From: JBBSTY01 sp038235385
Lineage (GTDB): Bacteria > Actinomycetota > Acidimicrobiia > Acidimicrobiales > Acidimicrobilacustridaceae
Direction of reading: 5' to 3'
Length of the DNA: 64,000 nucleotides
Assembly: GCA_038235385.1 (NCBI GenBank)
Contig: JBBSTY010000001.1
Location: 62,001-126,000 of the forward strand
Positions 50,151 to 60,043 of the stretch are shown here, one piece after another. The notes beneath the pieces were generated by a model, which ran no database searches, was not told the origin of the DNA, and saw only the letters and a program-made list of their open reading frames with translations. The number at the start of each line of letters is the position of its first letter. Positions within the stretch are counted from its first letter, which is position 1. The translations under genes were made by a program, and so were the position numbers.

Positions 50151-51263
50151 TCACCCCACGATGCGCCGGGTGTGACGATCGATCATCGCCTCCTCGTCGG
50201 TGGGAACCACCAGGACGACCGGTCCCCCGGCACGGGAGATGACCCCCGAGGTGGCGGCGCCGTCCTCCTCGTTGGCGGCCGGGTCGAGCTCGAGGCCGAG
50301 GTGGGCGAGCGGGGCGACGATCTCGGCCCGAACGGGAGCGGCGTGTTCGCCGACCCCACCCGTGAACACCAGCGTGTCGATCCCGCCGAGCACCGCCACG
50401 AGCGCACCGATCGCCTTGCGGGTCGAGTACGCGAACACGGCCAGGGCGAGCGCAGCGGCCCGATCGTCGTGCGCTCGGGCATCGAGCAACGAGCGCACGT
50501 CCGACGTCGACCCGGACAGGCCGAGCAGCCCCGACTCGTGATCGACGAGGCGCTCGAGGCCGCGGCGATCCACGGCGCCGGTGCGCAGCAGGTGGAGCAG
50601 GACCCCGGGATCGAGGTCGCCCGTGCGGGTGCCCATCACCACTCCCCCGGTCGGGGTGAGCCCCATGGTGGTGTCGATGCTGATCCCATCGGCCACCGCG
50701 GCGAGGCTCGCGCCGCTGCCCAGGTGGGCGATCACCGCTCGCCCGAGGCCCTCGGCACCCACGTGGTCGACCACGTACTCGTACGAGAGCCCGTGGAAGC
50801 CGAACCGGCGGATCCCACCGTCGGTGATCGCCGATGGGAGGGCGAAGCGATGGGCCACCTCGGGGAGGGTGCGGTGGAACGCCGTGTCGAAGCACGCGAC
50901 CTGGGCCACGTTCGGCGCGTGCTCGATCACCGCGTCGATGATCGTCAACTCGTCGGGAAGGTGGAGCGGCGCGAAGTCGACCGCGGCCCGGAGCCGGTCG
51001 AGGACGGCGTCGTCGATGCGGATGTGCTCGGTGAGATCGGGACCACCGTGCACGATGCGGTGGCCGACGGCGGCGACCGCGACCCCCAGCCGGTCGACGG
51101 TTGCGAAGAGCTCGGCCACCACCTGGCTGCGGTCGCGACCGGTGAGGCCGCCCGTCTCGTCCCGGTGGATCTGCACCCCGTCGACGAACACCGCGTACTT
51201 GATCGACGACGATCCGCTGTTGAGGCACAGCACCGCCCCCGGTGGTGGGTTCGTGGGACTCAC
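50151..51263 (-). CDS. ackA: Acetate kinase
   Basis: 370 residues from GTG 51263. Family signatures are complete: VLCLNSGSSSIKYAVF at the start, VGHRIVHGG, CFDTAFHRTLP, GFHGLSYEYVV, IAHLGSGASLAAV, MGLTPTGGVVMGTRTGD, and the late LVFTGGVGEHA. It converts acetyl phosphate and ADP to acetate and ATP. The immediate upstream gene (28 bases) encodes phosphoketolase, so it drains the acetyl phosphate that enzyme makes. A little shorter than many acetate kinases (about 400). Confidence 0.95.
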   Translation of the reverse strand: MSPTNPPPGAVLCLNSGSSSIKYAVFVDGVQIHRDETGGLTGRDRSQVVAELFATVDRLGVAVAAVGHRIVHGGPDLTEHIRIDDAVLDRLRAAVDFAPLHLPDELTIIDAVIEHAPNVAQVACFDTAFHRTLPEVAHRFALPSAITDGGIRRFGFHGLSYEYVVDHVGAEGLGRAVIAHLGSGASLAAVADGISIDTTMGLTPTGGVVMGTRTGDLDPGVLLHLLRTGAVDRRGLERLVDHESGLLGLSGSTSDVRSLLDARAHDDRAAALALAVFAYSTRKAIGALVAVLGGIDTLVFTGGVGEHAAPVRAEIVAPLAHLGLELDPAANEEDGAATSGVISRAGGPVVLVVPTDEEAMIDRHTRRIVG

Positions 51264-51291
51264 CGAGGGGCCGATGGACGAGTTGGGATCG

Positions 51292-53712
51292 TCACGTCCA
51301 CGGGTTGGTCCATGCCCAGTCCCGGATCTCGGGCAGGTCCTCGAAGCGCTGGTCGACGTGGACCCGGTGACGGGCGAGCATCCCCTGGGCGTGCTCGATG
51401 AGTCGCTCGGCACCGTCGACCCGGCTCTCGGTGCGCTGGAGGGCGTCCATGCACAGGTGGTACCGGCTCATGTGGTTGCGAACGACCATGTCGAACGGCG
51501 TCGTCGTGGTGCCCTCCTCGCTGTACCCGCGCACGTGGAACCGGTCGGTCTCACCCTGGCCGTGGATGAGCTGGTGGATCGCCTTCGCGTAGCCGTGGAA
51601 CGCGAACACCACCGGGCGGTCGGGGGTGAAGAGGTCGTTGAAGCTCAGCAGATCGAGTCCGTGCGGATGTTCGTCGGACGGGAAGAGCGTCATGAGGTCG
51701 ACCACGTTCACGACCCGGACGCGCAGGTCGGGGACGAACCGTCGCAGCAACCACGCCCCCGCCATGGTCTCGAGCGTCGGGATGTCGCCGGCGGACGCCA
51801 GGACCACATCGGGCTCGTCGCCGTCGAAGGTGCTCGCCCACCGCCACACCGACACGCCCTTCGAGCAGTGGTCGCGCGCCTCGTCGAAGTCGAGCCACTG
51901 GAGCTGCGGCTGCTTGTCGATCGCGATCAGGTTCACCTGGTCGCGGCTGCGCAGGCAGTGGTCGGCGACGTGGAGGAGGCAGTTGGCATCCGGTGGCAGG
52001 TAGATCCGTGAGATCGCACCCTTCTTGGTGAGCACGGTGTCGATGAGGCCTGGACCCTGGTGACTGAACCCGTTGTGGTCGTTGCGCCAGCAGGTCGAGG
52101 TCAACAACACGTTCAGGGAGGCGATCGGGTGACGCCACCCGAGGCTCCGGGCGTGGTCCATCCACTTGGCGTGTTGCACGAGCATCGATGCCGACACCAT
52201 GGCGAACGCCTCGTAGGTGGCGAACAGGCCGTGGCGGCCCGACAGCAGGTAGCCCTCGAGCCAGCCCTCGCACAGGTGCTCGCTCAGGACCTCCATGACG
52301 CGTCCGTCGGGGGCGAGGTGGTCGTCGTGGGCGAGGATCGGCTCGACCCAGCACCGGTTCTCGGTCTCGAACACGGCACCGAGGCGGTTCGAGTTCGTCT
52401 CGTCCGGGCAGAACAGCCGGAAGTTCGCCTCGTTCGCGTTGCGGACGAAGATGTCGCGCAGCATGGCGCCGAGCCGCCGCGTGGATTCCTGCACCACGAC
52501 ACCGGGCTCGGGGACATCGACGGCGTAGCTCTCGGGATCGGGCATGTCGAGCGTGACGAGCAGGCGACCGCCGTTGGCGTTCGGATTGGCTCCCATCCGT
52601 CGGGAGCCCCGGGGCGCCAGCGCAGCGAGGTCGTCGCGCAGCGTCCCGCCATCGTCGAAGAGGTCCTCGGGGCGGTAGCTCGCCATCCAACGCTCCAACA
52701 TGGCGAGGTGGTCGGGGTTGGTGCGCACGCCCGACAGCGGGACCTGATGGGACCTGGCCGTCCCCTCCACGAGCACACCGTCGACCTCGTGGGGTCCGGT
52801 CCAGCCCTTCGGGGTGCGCAGGACGATCGCCGGCCAGGTCGGCCGCTCGCGGAAGCCGGTGGTCCGGGCATCCGCCTGGATCGCACGGATCCGGGCGTAG
52901 CAGGTGTCGAGCGTCTCGGCGAAGGCCTCGTGCACCTCGGCGGGATCGTCGCCCTCGACGACGTGCACCTCGTAGCCGTGGCCTCCGAGCAGGGACCTGA
53001 TGTCGTCGTCGGTGGCTCGCCCGAGCACCGTCGGGCCGGAGATCTTGTACCCGTTGAGGTGCAGGATCGGCAGCACAGCCCCGTCGCGCTCGGGGTTGAG
53101 GAACCGCACGCCCTTCCACGAACCCTCGAGCGGCGCCGTCTCGGCCTCGCCGTCGCCGATCACGCAGGCGGCGATCAGATCGGGGTTGTCGAACACCGCC
53201 CCGAACGCGTGCACCAGGGCGTACCCCAGCTCGCCGCCCTCGTGGATCGACCCCGGGGTGGGGACCGAGACGTGGCTCGGCACGCCACCGGGGGTCGAGA
53301 ACTGGCGGAACAGGTTGTCCATGCCTCGTTCGTCCTCGGAGACGAGCGGATAGATCTCCGAGTACGTCCCCTCCAGGTACACGTTGGCGAGCACGGCCGG
53401 ACCTCCGTGGCCGGGCCCGGCGATGTAGATCACGTCGGCGTCGGTGTTGCGGATGAGCCGGTTGAGGTGCACGTAGATCAGGCTGAGCCCCGGCGACGTC
53501 CCCCAATGGCCGAGCAGTCGGGGTTTGATGTGCTCGGGCTCCAGCGGTTCACGCAGCAGCGGGTTCGCCTGGAGGTAGATCTGGCCGACCGTGAGGTAGT
53601 TGGCCGCCCGCCAGTACGCATCGATCTTGTCGAGCTCCTCCGGCGCCAGCGTGCGTTCTGGCATCACCGCGTCGGCGTGACCCGCGTCATCGATCGCCCG
53701 TGCTTCGGTCAT
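51292..53712 (-). CDS. xfp: Xylulose-5-phosphate/fructose-6-phosphate phosphoketolase
   Basis: 806 residues, the family length. ThDP/substrate blocks: [77 protein letters not shown], and the C-terminal [20 protein letters not shown]. It cleaves xylulose-5-P or fructose-6-P with phosphate to acetyl phosphate plus glyceraldehyde-3-P or erythrose-4-P. With the following acetate kinase it forms a carbon-saving overflow or fermentative branch. ATG 53712; divergent from the oxidase gene. Confidence 0.96.
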   Translation of the reverse strand: MTEARAIDDAGHADAVMPERTLAPEELDKIDAYWRAANYLTVGQIYLQANPLLREPLEPEHIKPRLLGHWGTSPGLSLIYVHLNRLIRNTDADVIYIAGPGHGGPAVLANVYLEGTYSEIYPLVSEDERGMDNLFRQFSTPGGVPSHVSVPTPGSIHEGGELGYALVHAFGAVFDNPDLIAACVIGDGEAETAPLEGSWKGVRFLNPERDGAVLPILHLNGYKISGPTVLGRATDDDIRSLLGGHGYEVHVVEGDDPAEVHEAFAETLDTCYARIRAIQADARTTGFRERPTWPAIVLRTPKGWTGPHEVDGVLVEGTARSHQVPLSGVRTNPDHLAMLERWMASYRPEDLFDDGGTLRDDLAALAPRGSRRMGANPNANGGRLLVTLDMPDPESYAVDVPEPGVVVQESTRRLGAMLRDIFVRNANEANFRLFCPDETNSNRLGAVFETENRCWVEPILAHDDHLAPDGRVMEVLSEHLCEGWLEGYLLSGRHGLFATYEAFAMVSASMLVQHAKWMDHARSLGWRHPIASLNVLLTSTCWRNDHNGFSHQGPGLIDTVLTKKGAISRIYLPPDANCLLHVADHCLRSRDQVNLIAIDKQPQLQWLDFDEARDHCSKGVSVWRWASTFDGDEPDVVLASAGDIPTLETMAGAWLLRRFVPDLRVRVVNVVDLMTLFPSDEHPHGLDLLSFNDLFTPDRPVVFAFHGYAKAIHQLIHGQGETDRFHVRGYSEEGTTTTPFDMVVRNHMSRYHLCMDALQRTESRVDGAERLIEHAQGMLARHRVHVDQRFEDLPEIRDWAWTNPWT

Positions 53713-53830
53713 CTGAGCTCGCTTCCTGGTCGTCCCCGTCGTGGGCGTCGACCTCCCCGTGCGTGGCGTCGACCGTACCCGCCTGCTGCGTCCTACCCCC
53801 GACGGGTCCGGGACTGCCCCCGGTGGTCAC

Positions 53831-53836
53831 TACACT
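53831..53836 (+). promoter_or_regulatory. Candidate -10 element TACACT
   Basis: TACACT preceded by CAC, 34 bases before the GTG at 53871; same CACTACACT string as near 12094. Lies between the divergent phosphoketolase and oxidase genes. Confidence 0.4.
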
Positions 53837-53870
53837 TGCCGGTGGTTCGAGGCGAACGAGGGGGTTCGAG

Positions 53871-55241
53871 GTGGCCGACGCGACCAGCGGATTGATCGAC
53901 ATCGTGGGAGCCGACCACGTCCTGGTCGGCGATGCGATCAGTGAGGACTACCACCGCGACGAGGCGCTCACGACCGTGCCCACCGCGCCCTCGCACGTCG
54001 TGCGACCCGGCTCCACCGACGAGGTGGCGCGCATCATCGTGCTCGCCGTGGCGCACGGTCTCTCGGTCACCGCCCGGGGGTCGGGAACCGGGCTCTCCGG
54101 TGGCTGCGTCACCGACGGCGGCATCCTCGTGTCGTTCGAGCGGATGCGCTCGATCCTCGAGATCGACACCGAGAACCACGTCGCCGTGGTCCAGGCCGGC
54201 GTCACCCTCGAGGATCTCGATGTCGCGACCGCCGAGCACGACCTCACCTACACCGTCTACCCCGGCGAGTACAGCGCCAGCCTCGGCGGCAACGTCGCCA
54301 CCAACGCCGGTGGGATGCGGGCGGTGAAGTACGGCGTCACCCGGCACCAGGTCCTCGGTCTCGAAGCGGTCCTGGGCACCGGCGAGGTCATCCGCACCGG
54401 CGGCAAGTTCGTGAAGGCCACCACCGGCTACGACCTCACCCAGCTGATCATCGGTTCGGAGGGGACGCTCGCGCTGGCCACCGAGGCAACCCTCAAGCTG
54501 TACCCGAGGGTGCACCACCACGCCACGGTCCTCGCCCCGTTCCGCACCCTGACCGAGGTCACCAACGCGGTGCCGGTGATCGTCAACAGCGGCGTGGGGC
54601 CGGTGATCCTCGAGTACATCGACCTGCTCTCGATGGCGGGGATCACGGCTGCCGCGAGCCTCGATCTGGGCATCCCCCAGGACATCAAGGACGAGGCGCT
54701 CGCCTACCTGGTCGTCGTCCTCGAGGAACGCACCGCCGAGCGCCTCGACGAGGACGTCGCCGAGTTGGCCTCCCAGCTCGGTGAGCTCGGCGCGCTCGAC
54801 GTCTACGTGCTTCCCGCCGCCGCCGGGAGCGCGCTGATCGTGGCCCGGGAGCGGGCCTTCTGGGCGGGCAAGGCCAACGGGATGAACGACATCATCGACA
54901 TGGTCGTGCCGCGGGCCCAGATCCCCGAGTACATGGCCAAGGTCGCCGAGCTGGCCGACGGCACCGCCTCCTGGGTCACCGGATGCGGCCACGTGGGCGA
55001 CGGCAACGTGCACCTCACCGTGTTCCAGGGCGATCCCGACGTCCGCTACCGGCTGATGCGCGACATCTTCGAGACCGGCATGGAGCTGGGCGGCGCCATC
55101 TCGGGCGAGCATGGGATCGGAACCGCCAAGAAGCGGTACTTCCTCGAGCTCACCGACCCCGCGAAGCTCGCCCTGATGCAGCGCATCAAGACCGCGTTCG
55201 ACCCTTCGGGGGTCCTCAACCCCGGGGTGCTCCTCGACTGA
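53871..55241 (+). CDS. FAD-linked oxidase (glycolate oxidase GlcD / D-lactate dehydrogenase type)
   Basis: 456 residues from GTG 53871, with GAGGGGG upstream. The PCMH-type FAD-binding domain is clear: HVVRPGSTDEVARIIVLA, TARGSGTGLSGGCVTDGG, YPGEYSASLGGNVATNAGGM, TGYDLTQLIIGSEGTLALAT. The C-terminal oxidase domain has GCGHVGDGNVHLTVF and the end block GEHGIGTAKKRYFLEL with FDPSGVLNPG. Enzymes of this class oxidise 2-hydroxy acids such as glycolate or D-lactate and pass electrons to an acceptor. A thiamine enzyme gene follows 49 bases later. Confidence 0.93.
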   Translation: MADATSGLIDIVGADHVLVGDAISEDYHRDEALTTVPTAPSHVVRPGSTDEVARIIVLAVAHGLSVTARGSGTGLSGGCVTDGGILVSFERMRSILEIDTENHVAVVQAGVTLEDLDVATAEHDLTYTVYPGEYSASLGGNVATNAGGMRAVKYGVTRHQVLGLEAVLGTGEVIRTGGKFVKATTGYDLTQLIIGSEGTLALATEATLKLYPRVHHHATVLAPFRTLTEVTNAVPVIVNSGVGPVILEYIDLLSMAGITAAASLDLGIPQDIKDEALAYLVVVLEERTAERLDEDVAELASQLGELGALDVYVLPAAAGSALIVARERAFWAGKANGMNDIIDMVVPRAQIPEYMAKVAELADGTASWVTGCGHVGDGNVHLTVFQGDPDVRYRLMRDIFETGMELGGAISGEHGIGTAKKRYFLELTDPAKLALMQRIKTAFDPSGVLNPGVLLD

Positions 55242-55290
55242 GGACGCGCCCACCCCATCCAGCCACGACCCACAGAGGAACGAGATCGCC

Positions 55291-56847
55291 ATGAACGGCG
55301 CCCAGGCCCTGATCCGCACCCTCGTCGACGCGGGTGTCGACGTCTGCTTCATGAATCCCGGCACCTCGGAGATGCACTTCGTCGCGGCACTCGACGACGT
55401 TCCCGAGATGCGCGCGGTGCTGGCGCTCTTCGAGGGGGTGGCGACAGGAGCAGCTGATGGCTACAGCCGCATGGCCCGACGCCCGGCGGCCACGCTCCTG
55501 CATCTCGGACCAGGGCTCGGCAACGGCCTCGCCAACCTGCACAACGCCCGCAAGGCCCGCACCTCGATCGTGAACATCGTCGGCGACCACGCCACCTACC
55601 ACAAGCCGTTCGACGCCCAGCTCGAGTCCGACATCGAGACCGTCGCCCGCAACGTCTCGTCGTGGATCCGCACCAGCAGCTCGTCGGCCGACGTCGCGAC
55701 CGATGCCGCCGAGGCGGTGGAGGTGGCCACCGGTCCTCCCGCGCAGGTGGCCACGCTCATCCTGCCTGCCGACGTGTCGTGGCTCGAGGGCGCACAGCCC
55801 GCCGCACCCCGGCCCCACGCCGAGCCCGACCCGGTGGATCCCGGGGTCGTGGCCGCCCTGGCCGCCCTGCTCACATCGAGCGACTCGACCGCCATCCTCA
55901 TCGGTGGACAGGCCACGCTCGAGCCCGGTCTCCTCGCCGCCAGCCGCGTCGCCGCCACCACCGGTTGCAAGCTGCTGTGCGAGACCTTCCCGACGCGCCT
56001 CGAACGAGGTGCCGGGGTGCCCCCGGTCGATCGCATCGCCTACCTCGCCGAGTTCGCGTCCATGCAGCTCGAGGGCCTCGACCACCTCATCGTCGTCGAC
56101 TCGAAGTCCCCGGTCTCGTTCTTCGCCTACCCGGACAAGGCCAGTGACCTCGTCCCGTCCGGATGCACGGTGCACACCCTCGCCGGGCCGGGCGACGACG
56201 GCGTCGGGGCGCTCGAAGCACTCGCCGAGGCCGTGGGCGCCGCGTCCGACGCCGCGGTCATCCAGGAGCCCGTCGTCCCCGACCTGCCGACCGGACCCCT
56301 CACGGCGATGGGTGTGTGCGACGCGCTCGCCGCGCTCATGCCCGAACGGGCCATCATCTCCGACGAGGGCAACACGTCGGGTCTGTTCGCCGCCGGCGCG
56401 ACGGCGGGATCGCCCCGCCACGACTGGCTGACCCTCACCGGCGGCGCCATCGGCCAGGGGCTTCCCCTCGCGGTGGGCGCGGCGGTGGCGTGTCCGGACC
56501 GCCCGGTGATCTGCCTGGCGTCGGACGGCAGCTCGCTCTACACCATCCAGGCGCTGTGGACGATGGCGCGCGAGGACCTCGACATCACCACCATCTTGTT
56601 CAACAACAGCTCCTACGCCGTGCTCAACATGGAGCTCGATCGCGTGGGCGCCGGTGCCGGCGGCCCCAAGGCCAAGGACATGTTGGATCTGCACCGGCCC
56701 GACCTGGACTTCGTGGCCATCTCCACCGGCCTCGGTGTCCCTGCATCCCGCGCCACCACCGGCGAGGAGCTGGTCGATCAGCTGCGCGCTGCGCTCGCCG
56801 AGCCCGGTCCGCACCTGATCGAGGCGATCGTGCCGCCGATCGTCTGA
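55291..56847 (+). CDS. Thiamine-diphosphate-dependent enzyme, acetolactate synthase large-subunit-like (IlvX type)
   Basis: 518 residues, all three ThDP-enzyme domains. N-terminal pyrimidine domain: CFMNPGTSEMHFVAALDD with the cofactor glutamate in LALFEGVATGAADGYSR; a central domain (about 185-320); C-terminal PP domain: LASDGSSLYTIQALWTMARE then LFNNSSYAVLNMEL, the GDG...N motif with Gly-Asp-Gly as SDG. Shorter than true acetolactate synthase (about 570) and without a regulatory subunit gene nearby. It may decarboxylate a 2-oxo acid, perhaps the product of the upstream oxidase. Reaction unproven. Confidence 0.88.
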   Translation: MNGAQALIRTLVDAGVDVCFMNPGTSEMHFVAALDDVPEMRAVLALFEGVATGAADGYSRMARRPAATLLHLGPGLGNGLANLHNARKARTSIVNIVGDHATYHKPFDAQLESDIETVARNVSSWIRTSSSSADVATDAAEAVEVATGPPAQVATLILPADVSWLEGAQPAAPRPHAEPDPVDPGVVAALAALLTSSDSTAILIGGQATLEPGLLAASRVAATTGCKLLCETFPTRLERGAGVPPVDRIAYLAEFASMQLEGLDHLIVVDSKSPVSFFAYPDKASDLVPSGCTVHTLAGPGDDGVGALEALAEAVGAASDAAVIQEPVVPDLPTGPLTAMGVCDALAALMPERAIISDEGNTSGLFAAGATAGSPRHDWLTLTGGAIGQGLPLAVGAAVACPDRPVICLASDGSSLYTIQALWTMAREDLDITTILFNNSSYAVLNMELDRVGAGAGGPKAKDMLDLHRPDLDFVAISTGLGVPASRATTGEELVDQLRAALAEPGPHLIEAIVPPIV

Positions 56848-56855
56848 ACGGATCG

Positions 56856-56874
56856 GGCCGGCACCGAACCGGCC
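56856..56874. terminator. Hairpin between convergent genes
   Basis: GGCCGG (56856-56861) and CCGGCC (56869-56874) enclose a seven-base loop, nine bases after the upstream stop. ATCGG before and CCGAT after may extend pairing with an interior loop. Confidence 0.5.
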
Positions 56875-56904
56875 GCCACACCCGATGGACGTCGGGTCCG
56901 CGGC

Positions 56905-57660
56905 TCAGGCGAGGGTGGAGTCGAGCTTCGCAGCAGCCGCGTCGAGGATGGGCACGATGTCGTCGACCGTGAACGTCTGGGAGCCCACCAGCGAGACGTT
57001 GGCGAACCCGCGCCCGACCTGGACGAACGCCACCAGGCCGGAGATGTCCAGCGACTGGGTCCCCTGGTCGATGGTGAACGACACCGACCAGACCGCCGAC
57101 GACTCCCCCACCGGATCGGTCGAGACGACCTGGACCGAGGGGTCGCTGACCACGGCCGACGACCCAGTTGCGTCGGGATCGATCAGCTTGTCCTCCAGGC
57201 AGGCGGCGAAGCGGTCGTCGGCGAAGAACGTGGCCACCGTCTCGGCCACCTCATCGTTGGCCACGATGTTCACGTCGAGGCTGAGCTCGGCGCCGGTGGT
57301 GTCGTCGGTGTAGTCCGGCGCCTTTGCACCGGGGGCCCCCTTGGCGTTCTCGGCGAAGTACTCGGTCTCGGTGGCCATGGCGGGACAGTCGATCCCGGTT
57401 CCGGGCTCATCGTCTCGCGCGTCGCCTTCGGTCCAGGGTCCGCCGGGCAGTTCGTCGAGCGTGAGCAGCGCCGATTCGGCCAGTGCCGTGTCGCCCGCCA
57501 CATCCCGGGTCGTCGGCGGTGCGGTCTCGGGCGACGCCGAGGTCGTCGGTTCCGCCGACGGCACCGGGTCGGAGCTGGAGCACGCGAGCGGTGCCACGGA
57601 CAAGGCGGCGATGGTGCACACGGCTGCGAGGCGGCCACGGCGTCGTCGTTCGGGTCCCAC
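56905..57660 (-). CDS. Hypothetical lipoprotein
   Basis: 251 residues from GTG 57660, set by GAGGAG six bases upstream and by a lipoprotein signal: VGPERRRRGRLAAVCTIAAL ending in the lipobox APLAC. The mature protein begins with a Ser/Thr/Pro linker and then a globular domain with LDELPGGPWTEGD, TEYFAENAKG, VATFFADDRFAACLEDK and FVQVGRGFANVSLVG. The shape recalls secreted sensor-like domains of mycobacterial lipoproteins but no family is assigned. Likely surface exposed. It is divergent from the copper cluster. Confidence 0.75.
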   Translation of the reverse strand: MGPERRRRGRLAAVCTIAALSVAPLACSSSDPVPSAEPTTSASPETAPPTTRDVAGDTALAESALLTLDELPGGPWTEGDARDDEPGTGIDCPAMATETEYFAENAKGAPGAKAPDYTDDTTGAELSLDVNIVANDEVAETVATFFADDRFAACLEDKLIDPDATGSSAVVSDPSVQVVSTDPVGESSAVWSVSFTIDQGTQSLDISGLVAFVQVGRGFANVSLVGSQTFTVDDIVPILDAAAAKLDSTLA

Positions 57661-57999
57661 GGGTTGCTCCTCGGTCAGCGGCGATGCCTGCGGATCGGCG
57701 GGCGAGTAGGGCAGGCAAGGGTAGGACGCGCCTCGCGCATCGAGCAACCAAGATCCCGAGGATCGGCGTGCGCAAAGCCGGACTGCGGGCGATTGCCTCG
57801 ATTGGCTGGCGGAGGCGGTGCTGCGCCGGTGTCGCATCTCGCCGACTCGTCGTTGTGAGCGGTTCCGAAGTTGTGACTTTGGTCCTTTCCGCAGGCCATC
57901 GAGGAACCAAACCTCGCACCCTGACGACAGACCGGTAGCTCCGGTCACCGGAGCCGCCGGCCTCAGCCGGGATCGAGCTTCGCCCTCTCCCTCCGGACC
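57661..57999. other. Divergent intergenic region of about 340 bases
   Basis: It separates the lipoprotein gene from the copper cluster. A repeated GTTGTGA (about 57847 and 57869) lies in an AT-richer patch and may mark the cluster's promoter. No gene is supported here. Confidence 0.5.
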
Positions 58000-58653
58000 A
58001 TGTCAACGATGACACGATCAACGCCGACCACCACCTGCACGAGACCCACCGGGGCAACGGGCCCGCTGAGGTTGCGTCGCGCCAGGACGATGGCCGTCGT
58101 GGCCATCGCCATGATGGCGGTCGTGGTGGCCTGTACGTCGACATCCACGACACCCGACGCGTCCTCGGCGTCGACGCTGCCGGCGGTCCGGCTCAGCGAG
58201 CTCGACGGCGGCGACCACGCCAAGGGGAAGACCGATGAGGAAGAAGACGATGACGATGAGGGCGATCCCGCCGACGTCGAGGCCGATTTCGACCTCGCGC
58301 AGTACCGAGGGACCCCGATCATCCTGAACGTGTGGGCCACGTGGTGCACGCCCTGTCGAACCGAGATGCCGGTGCTGCAGGCCGCACAGGACCGCTTCGA
58401 CGGGAAGCTGCAGATCATCGGGGTCACTGACGACCTCAACCGCGAGGCCGCCATCGATGCCGCGTCCCAGGCCGGGGTCAGCTACCCGCTGCTGGTCGAC
58501 GACGACGGTCGGCTGCAGTCCGATCTCGGCATCACCGGCCTCCCGGCCACCGTCTTCCTCGACGGCTCGGGCCAGATCCTCGAGCTCCATGCCGGCGCGC
58601 TCGACGCCGCCGGCCTCGACCAGCTGATCGGAACGCACTATGGCCTCACCTGA
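58000..58653 (+). CDS. TlpA/ResA-like thioredoxin-fold lipoprotein or membrane-anchored protein
   Basis: 217 residues. A helix (MAVVAIAMMAVVVACTSTS) with a Cys at its end suggests a lipoprotein. A very acidic linker (TDEEEDDDDEGDPADVEAD) then leads to the thioredoxin domain: IILNVWATWCTPCRTEMPVL with CxxC (WCTPC), GKLQIIGVTDD and GLPATVFLDGSGQIL with the cis-proline. TlpA/ResA proteins reduce cysteines in copper-centre or cytochrome assembly outside the cytoplasm. Overlaps the Sco1 gene by 14 bases, supporting a role in cytochrome oxidase copper loading. Confidence 0.88.
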   Translation: MSTMTRSTPTTTCTRPTGATGPLRLRRARTMAVVAIAMMAVVVACTSTSTTPDASSASTLPAVRLSELDGGDHAKGKTDEEEDDDDEGDPADVEADFDLAQYRGTPIILNVWATWCTPCRTEMPVLQAAQDRFDGKLQIIGVTDDLNREAAIDAASQAGVSYPLLVDDDGRLQSDLGITGLPATVFLDGSGQILELHAGALDAAGLDQLIGTHYGLT

Positions 58654-59344
58654 TGGTCCCCGTCCCACCACACGCCGGCTCACCGCCGGGGTGCTGTCGC
58701 CGCTCATCGCCCTCACCATCCTCCTCACGGTGTCAGCGTGCGGATCCAACGAGGTGACCGGCACGTCCGGCACCGACCAGACGACCACGACCCAGGGTGC
58801 CGACACGCTGGAGGGCCTGCGGCGCGACCCACCCCAGGACGTGAGCGGCGTCGTGCTCCCCGAGGTGCACGACGGTCAACCCGATCAGCCGTTCACCATG
58901 GTGGCCCAGCCGGGCAACCTGCTCTTCGTGTACTTCGGCTACACCCACTGCCCCGATCTGTGCCCCACGACCATGTCGGACCTGCGCAAGGCGCTCAGCC
59001 AGCTCGGCCCCGACGCCGATCGCATCGAGACCGCGTTCGTGACCGTCGATCCCCAGCGCGACACGCCCGCGGTGCTGCCCGCCTACCTCAGCTCGTTCGT
59101 CGACGACGGCCACGCCCTCCGGGTCGAGGACCCGGCGGTCCTCGAGACGGCCGAAACGGCGTTCCTCGCCTCGTCGACCATCACGCCCAACGATGACGGG
59201 ACCTACGAGGTCAGCCACACGGCGTTCAGCTCGATCGTCGACGACCAGGGAACGGTCGTCGCCGAGTGGCCCTTCGGGATCTCCCCGGACTCCATGGCCA
59301 ACGACCTCCGCATCCTCCTCGCCGAGATCGACAACCGGCCATGA
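58640..59344 (+). CDS. Sco1/SenC family copper chaperone, lipoprotein
   Basis: 234 residues. Signal sequence ends LLTVSACGS, a lipobox. Thioredoxin-like Sco domain: LLFVYFGYTHCPDLCPTTMS with the CxxxC copper site, FVTVDPQRDTPAVLPAYL, and the third ligand histidine in TYEVSHTAFSSIVDD. Sco proteins deliver copper to the CuA site of cytochrome c oxidase subunit II. Its stop overlaps an ATG for the next frame (ATGA). Located in the copper cluster with TlpA-like and PCuAC genes. Confidence 0.94.
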   Translation: MASPDGPRPTTRRLTAGVLSPLIALTILLTVSACGSNEVTGTSGTDQTTTTQGADTLEGLRRDPPQDVSGVVLPEVHDGQPDQPFTMVAQPGNLLFVYFGYTHCPDLCPTTMSDLRKALSQLGPDADRIETAFVTVDPQRDTPAVLPAYLSSFVDDGHALRVEDPAVLETAETAFLASSTITPNDDGTYEVSHTAFSSIVDDQGTVVAEWPFGISPDSMANDLRILLAEIDNRP

Positions 59345-59415
59345 ACGATCACATCCGCATCGATCGACCATCGACGATCGACGCACCTTCGTCCCCCCAC
59401 ATCAGGAGCAGAACC

Positions 59416-60009
59416 ATGAACCGATCATCTCGCCGTGCCGCCGTGCTGGCCCTGCCGCTCGCCGCGCTCATCGCCGTCGGGTGCAGCAGCAGTGACACCA
59501 CGACCGATGCAGGATCCTCCACCGGGACCTCGGCCATGCCCGCCACGAGCGCGCCCGCTGCGGCCGGCGTCGAGGTCGGCGACCCGTGGGCCCGGACCAG
59601 CCCCATGACGGCGTCGGCCGGCGCGGTGTACATGACCCTCACCAGCGCCAGCGGCGACACGCTCATCAACGCATCGGTGCCCTCCACCGTGGCGGGAACG
59701 ACCGAGGTCCACGAGACCACCGTGGCCGACCACAGCGGCACCACGATGATGGGTTCGTCCGAGGAAGGCACGCCGACCACCATGATGGGCGGGGACTCGT
59801 CCATGCCGTCGTCGGGTGAGATGGAGATGAAGCCGATCCTGTCGCTCGAGCTCCCGGCCGGTGAAGAGGTCGCCCTGGCCCCGGGTGGCTACCACATCAT
59901 GTTGCTCGACCTGGTCGAGCCGCTCGTGGCCGGCGACACCATCGAGGTCACCCTGACCTTCGAGCGGGCCGGCGAGATGGTCGTGTCGGTCCCCGTCCGA
60001 GACTCCTGA
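59416..60009 (+). CDS. PCuAC-type periplasmic copper chaperone with Met-rich insertion, lipoprotein
   Basis: 197 residues from ATG 59416, preceded by AGGAG and by a signal ending LIAVGCSSS, a lipobox. An ATG at 59341 (overlapping the Sco1 stop) is in frame but would hide the signal. PCuAC blocks: VEVGDPWARTSP, AGAVYMTL, EVHETTV, and LAPGGYHIMLLDL, which includes the His and Met Cu(I) ligands. Between the first His and MKPI lies about 30 residues rich in Met (TMMGSS, TTMMGG, EMEMK), more than in typical members. Delivers Cu(I) to Sco1 or CuA. Confidence 0.9.
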   Translation: MNRSSRRAAVLALPLAALIAVGCSSSDTTTDAGSSTGTSAMPATSAPAAAGVEVGDPWARTSPMTASAGAVYMTLTSASGDTLINASVPSTVAGTTEVHETTVADHSGTTMMGSSEEGTPTTMMGGDSSMPSSGEMEMKPILSLELPAGEEVALAPGGYHIMLLDLVEPLVAGDTIEVTLTFERAGEMVVSVPVRDS

Positions 60010-60043
60010 TGACCACCACCGGCCGTCGCATCGGGAGCTCGTC

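Noticed and set aside
52060..53895. Plus-strand open frame of about 610 codons opposite phosphoketolase
   Set aside because: Shadow of a certain gene; product is a low-complexity Arg/Gly/Val-rich string.
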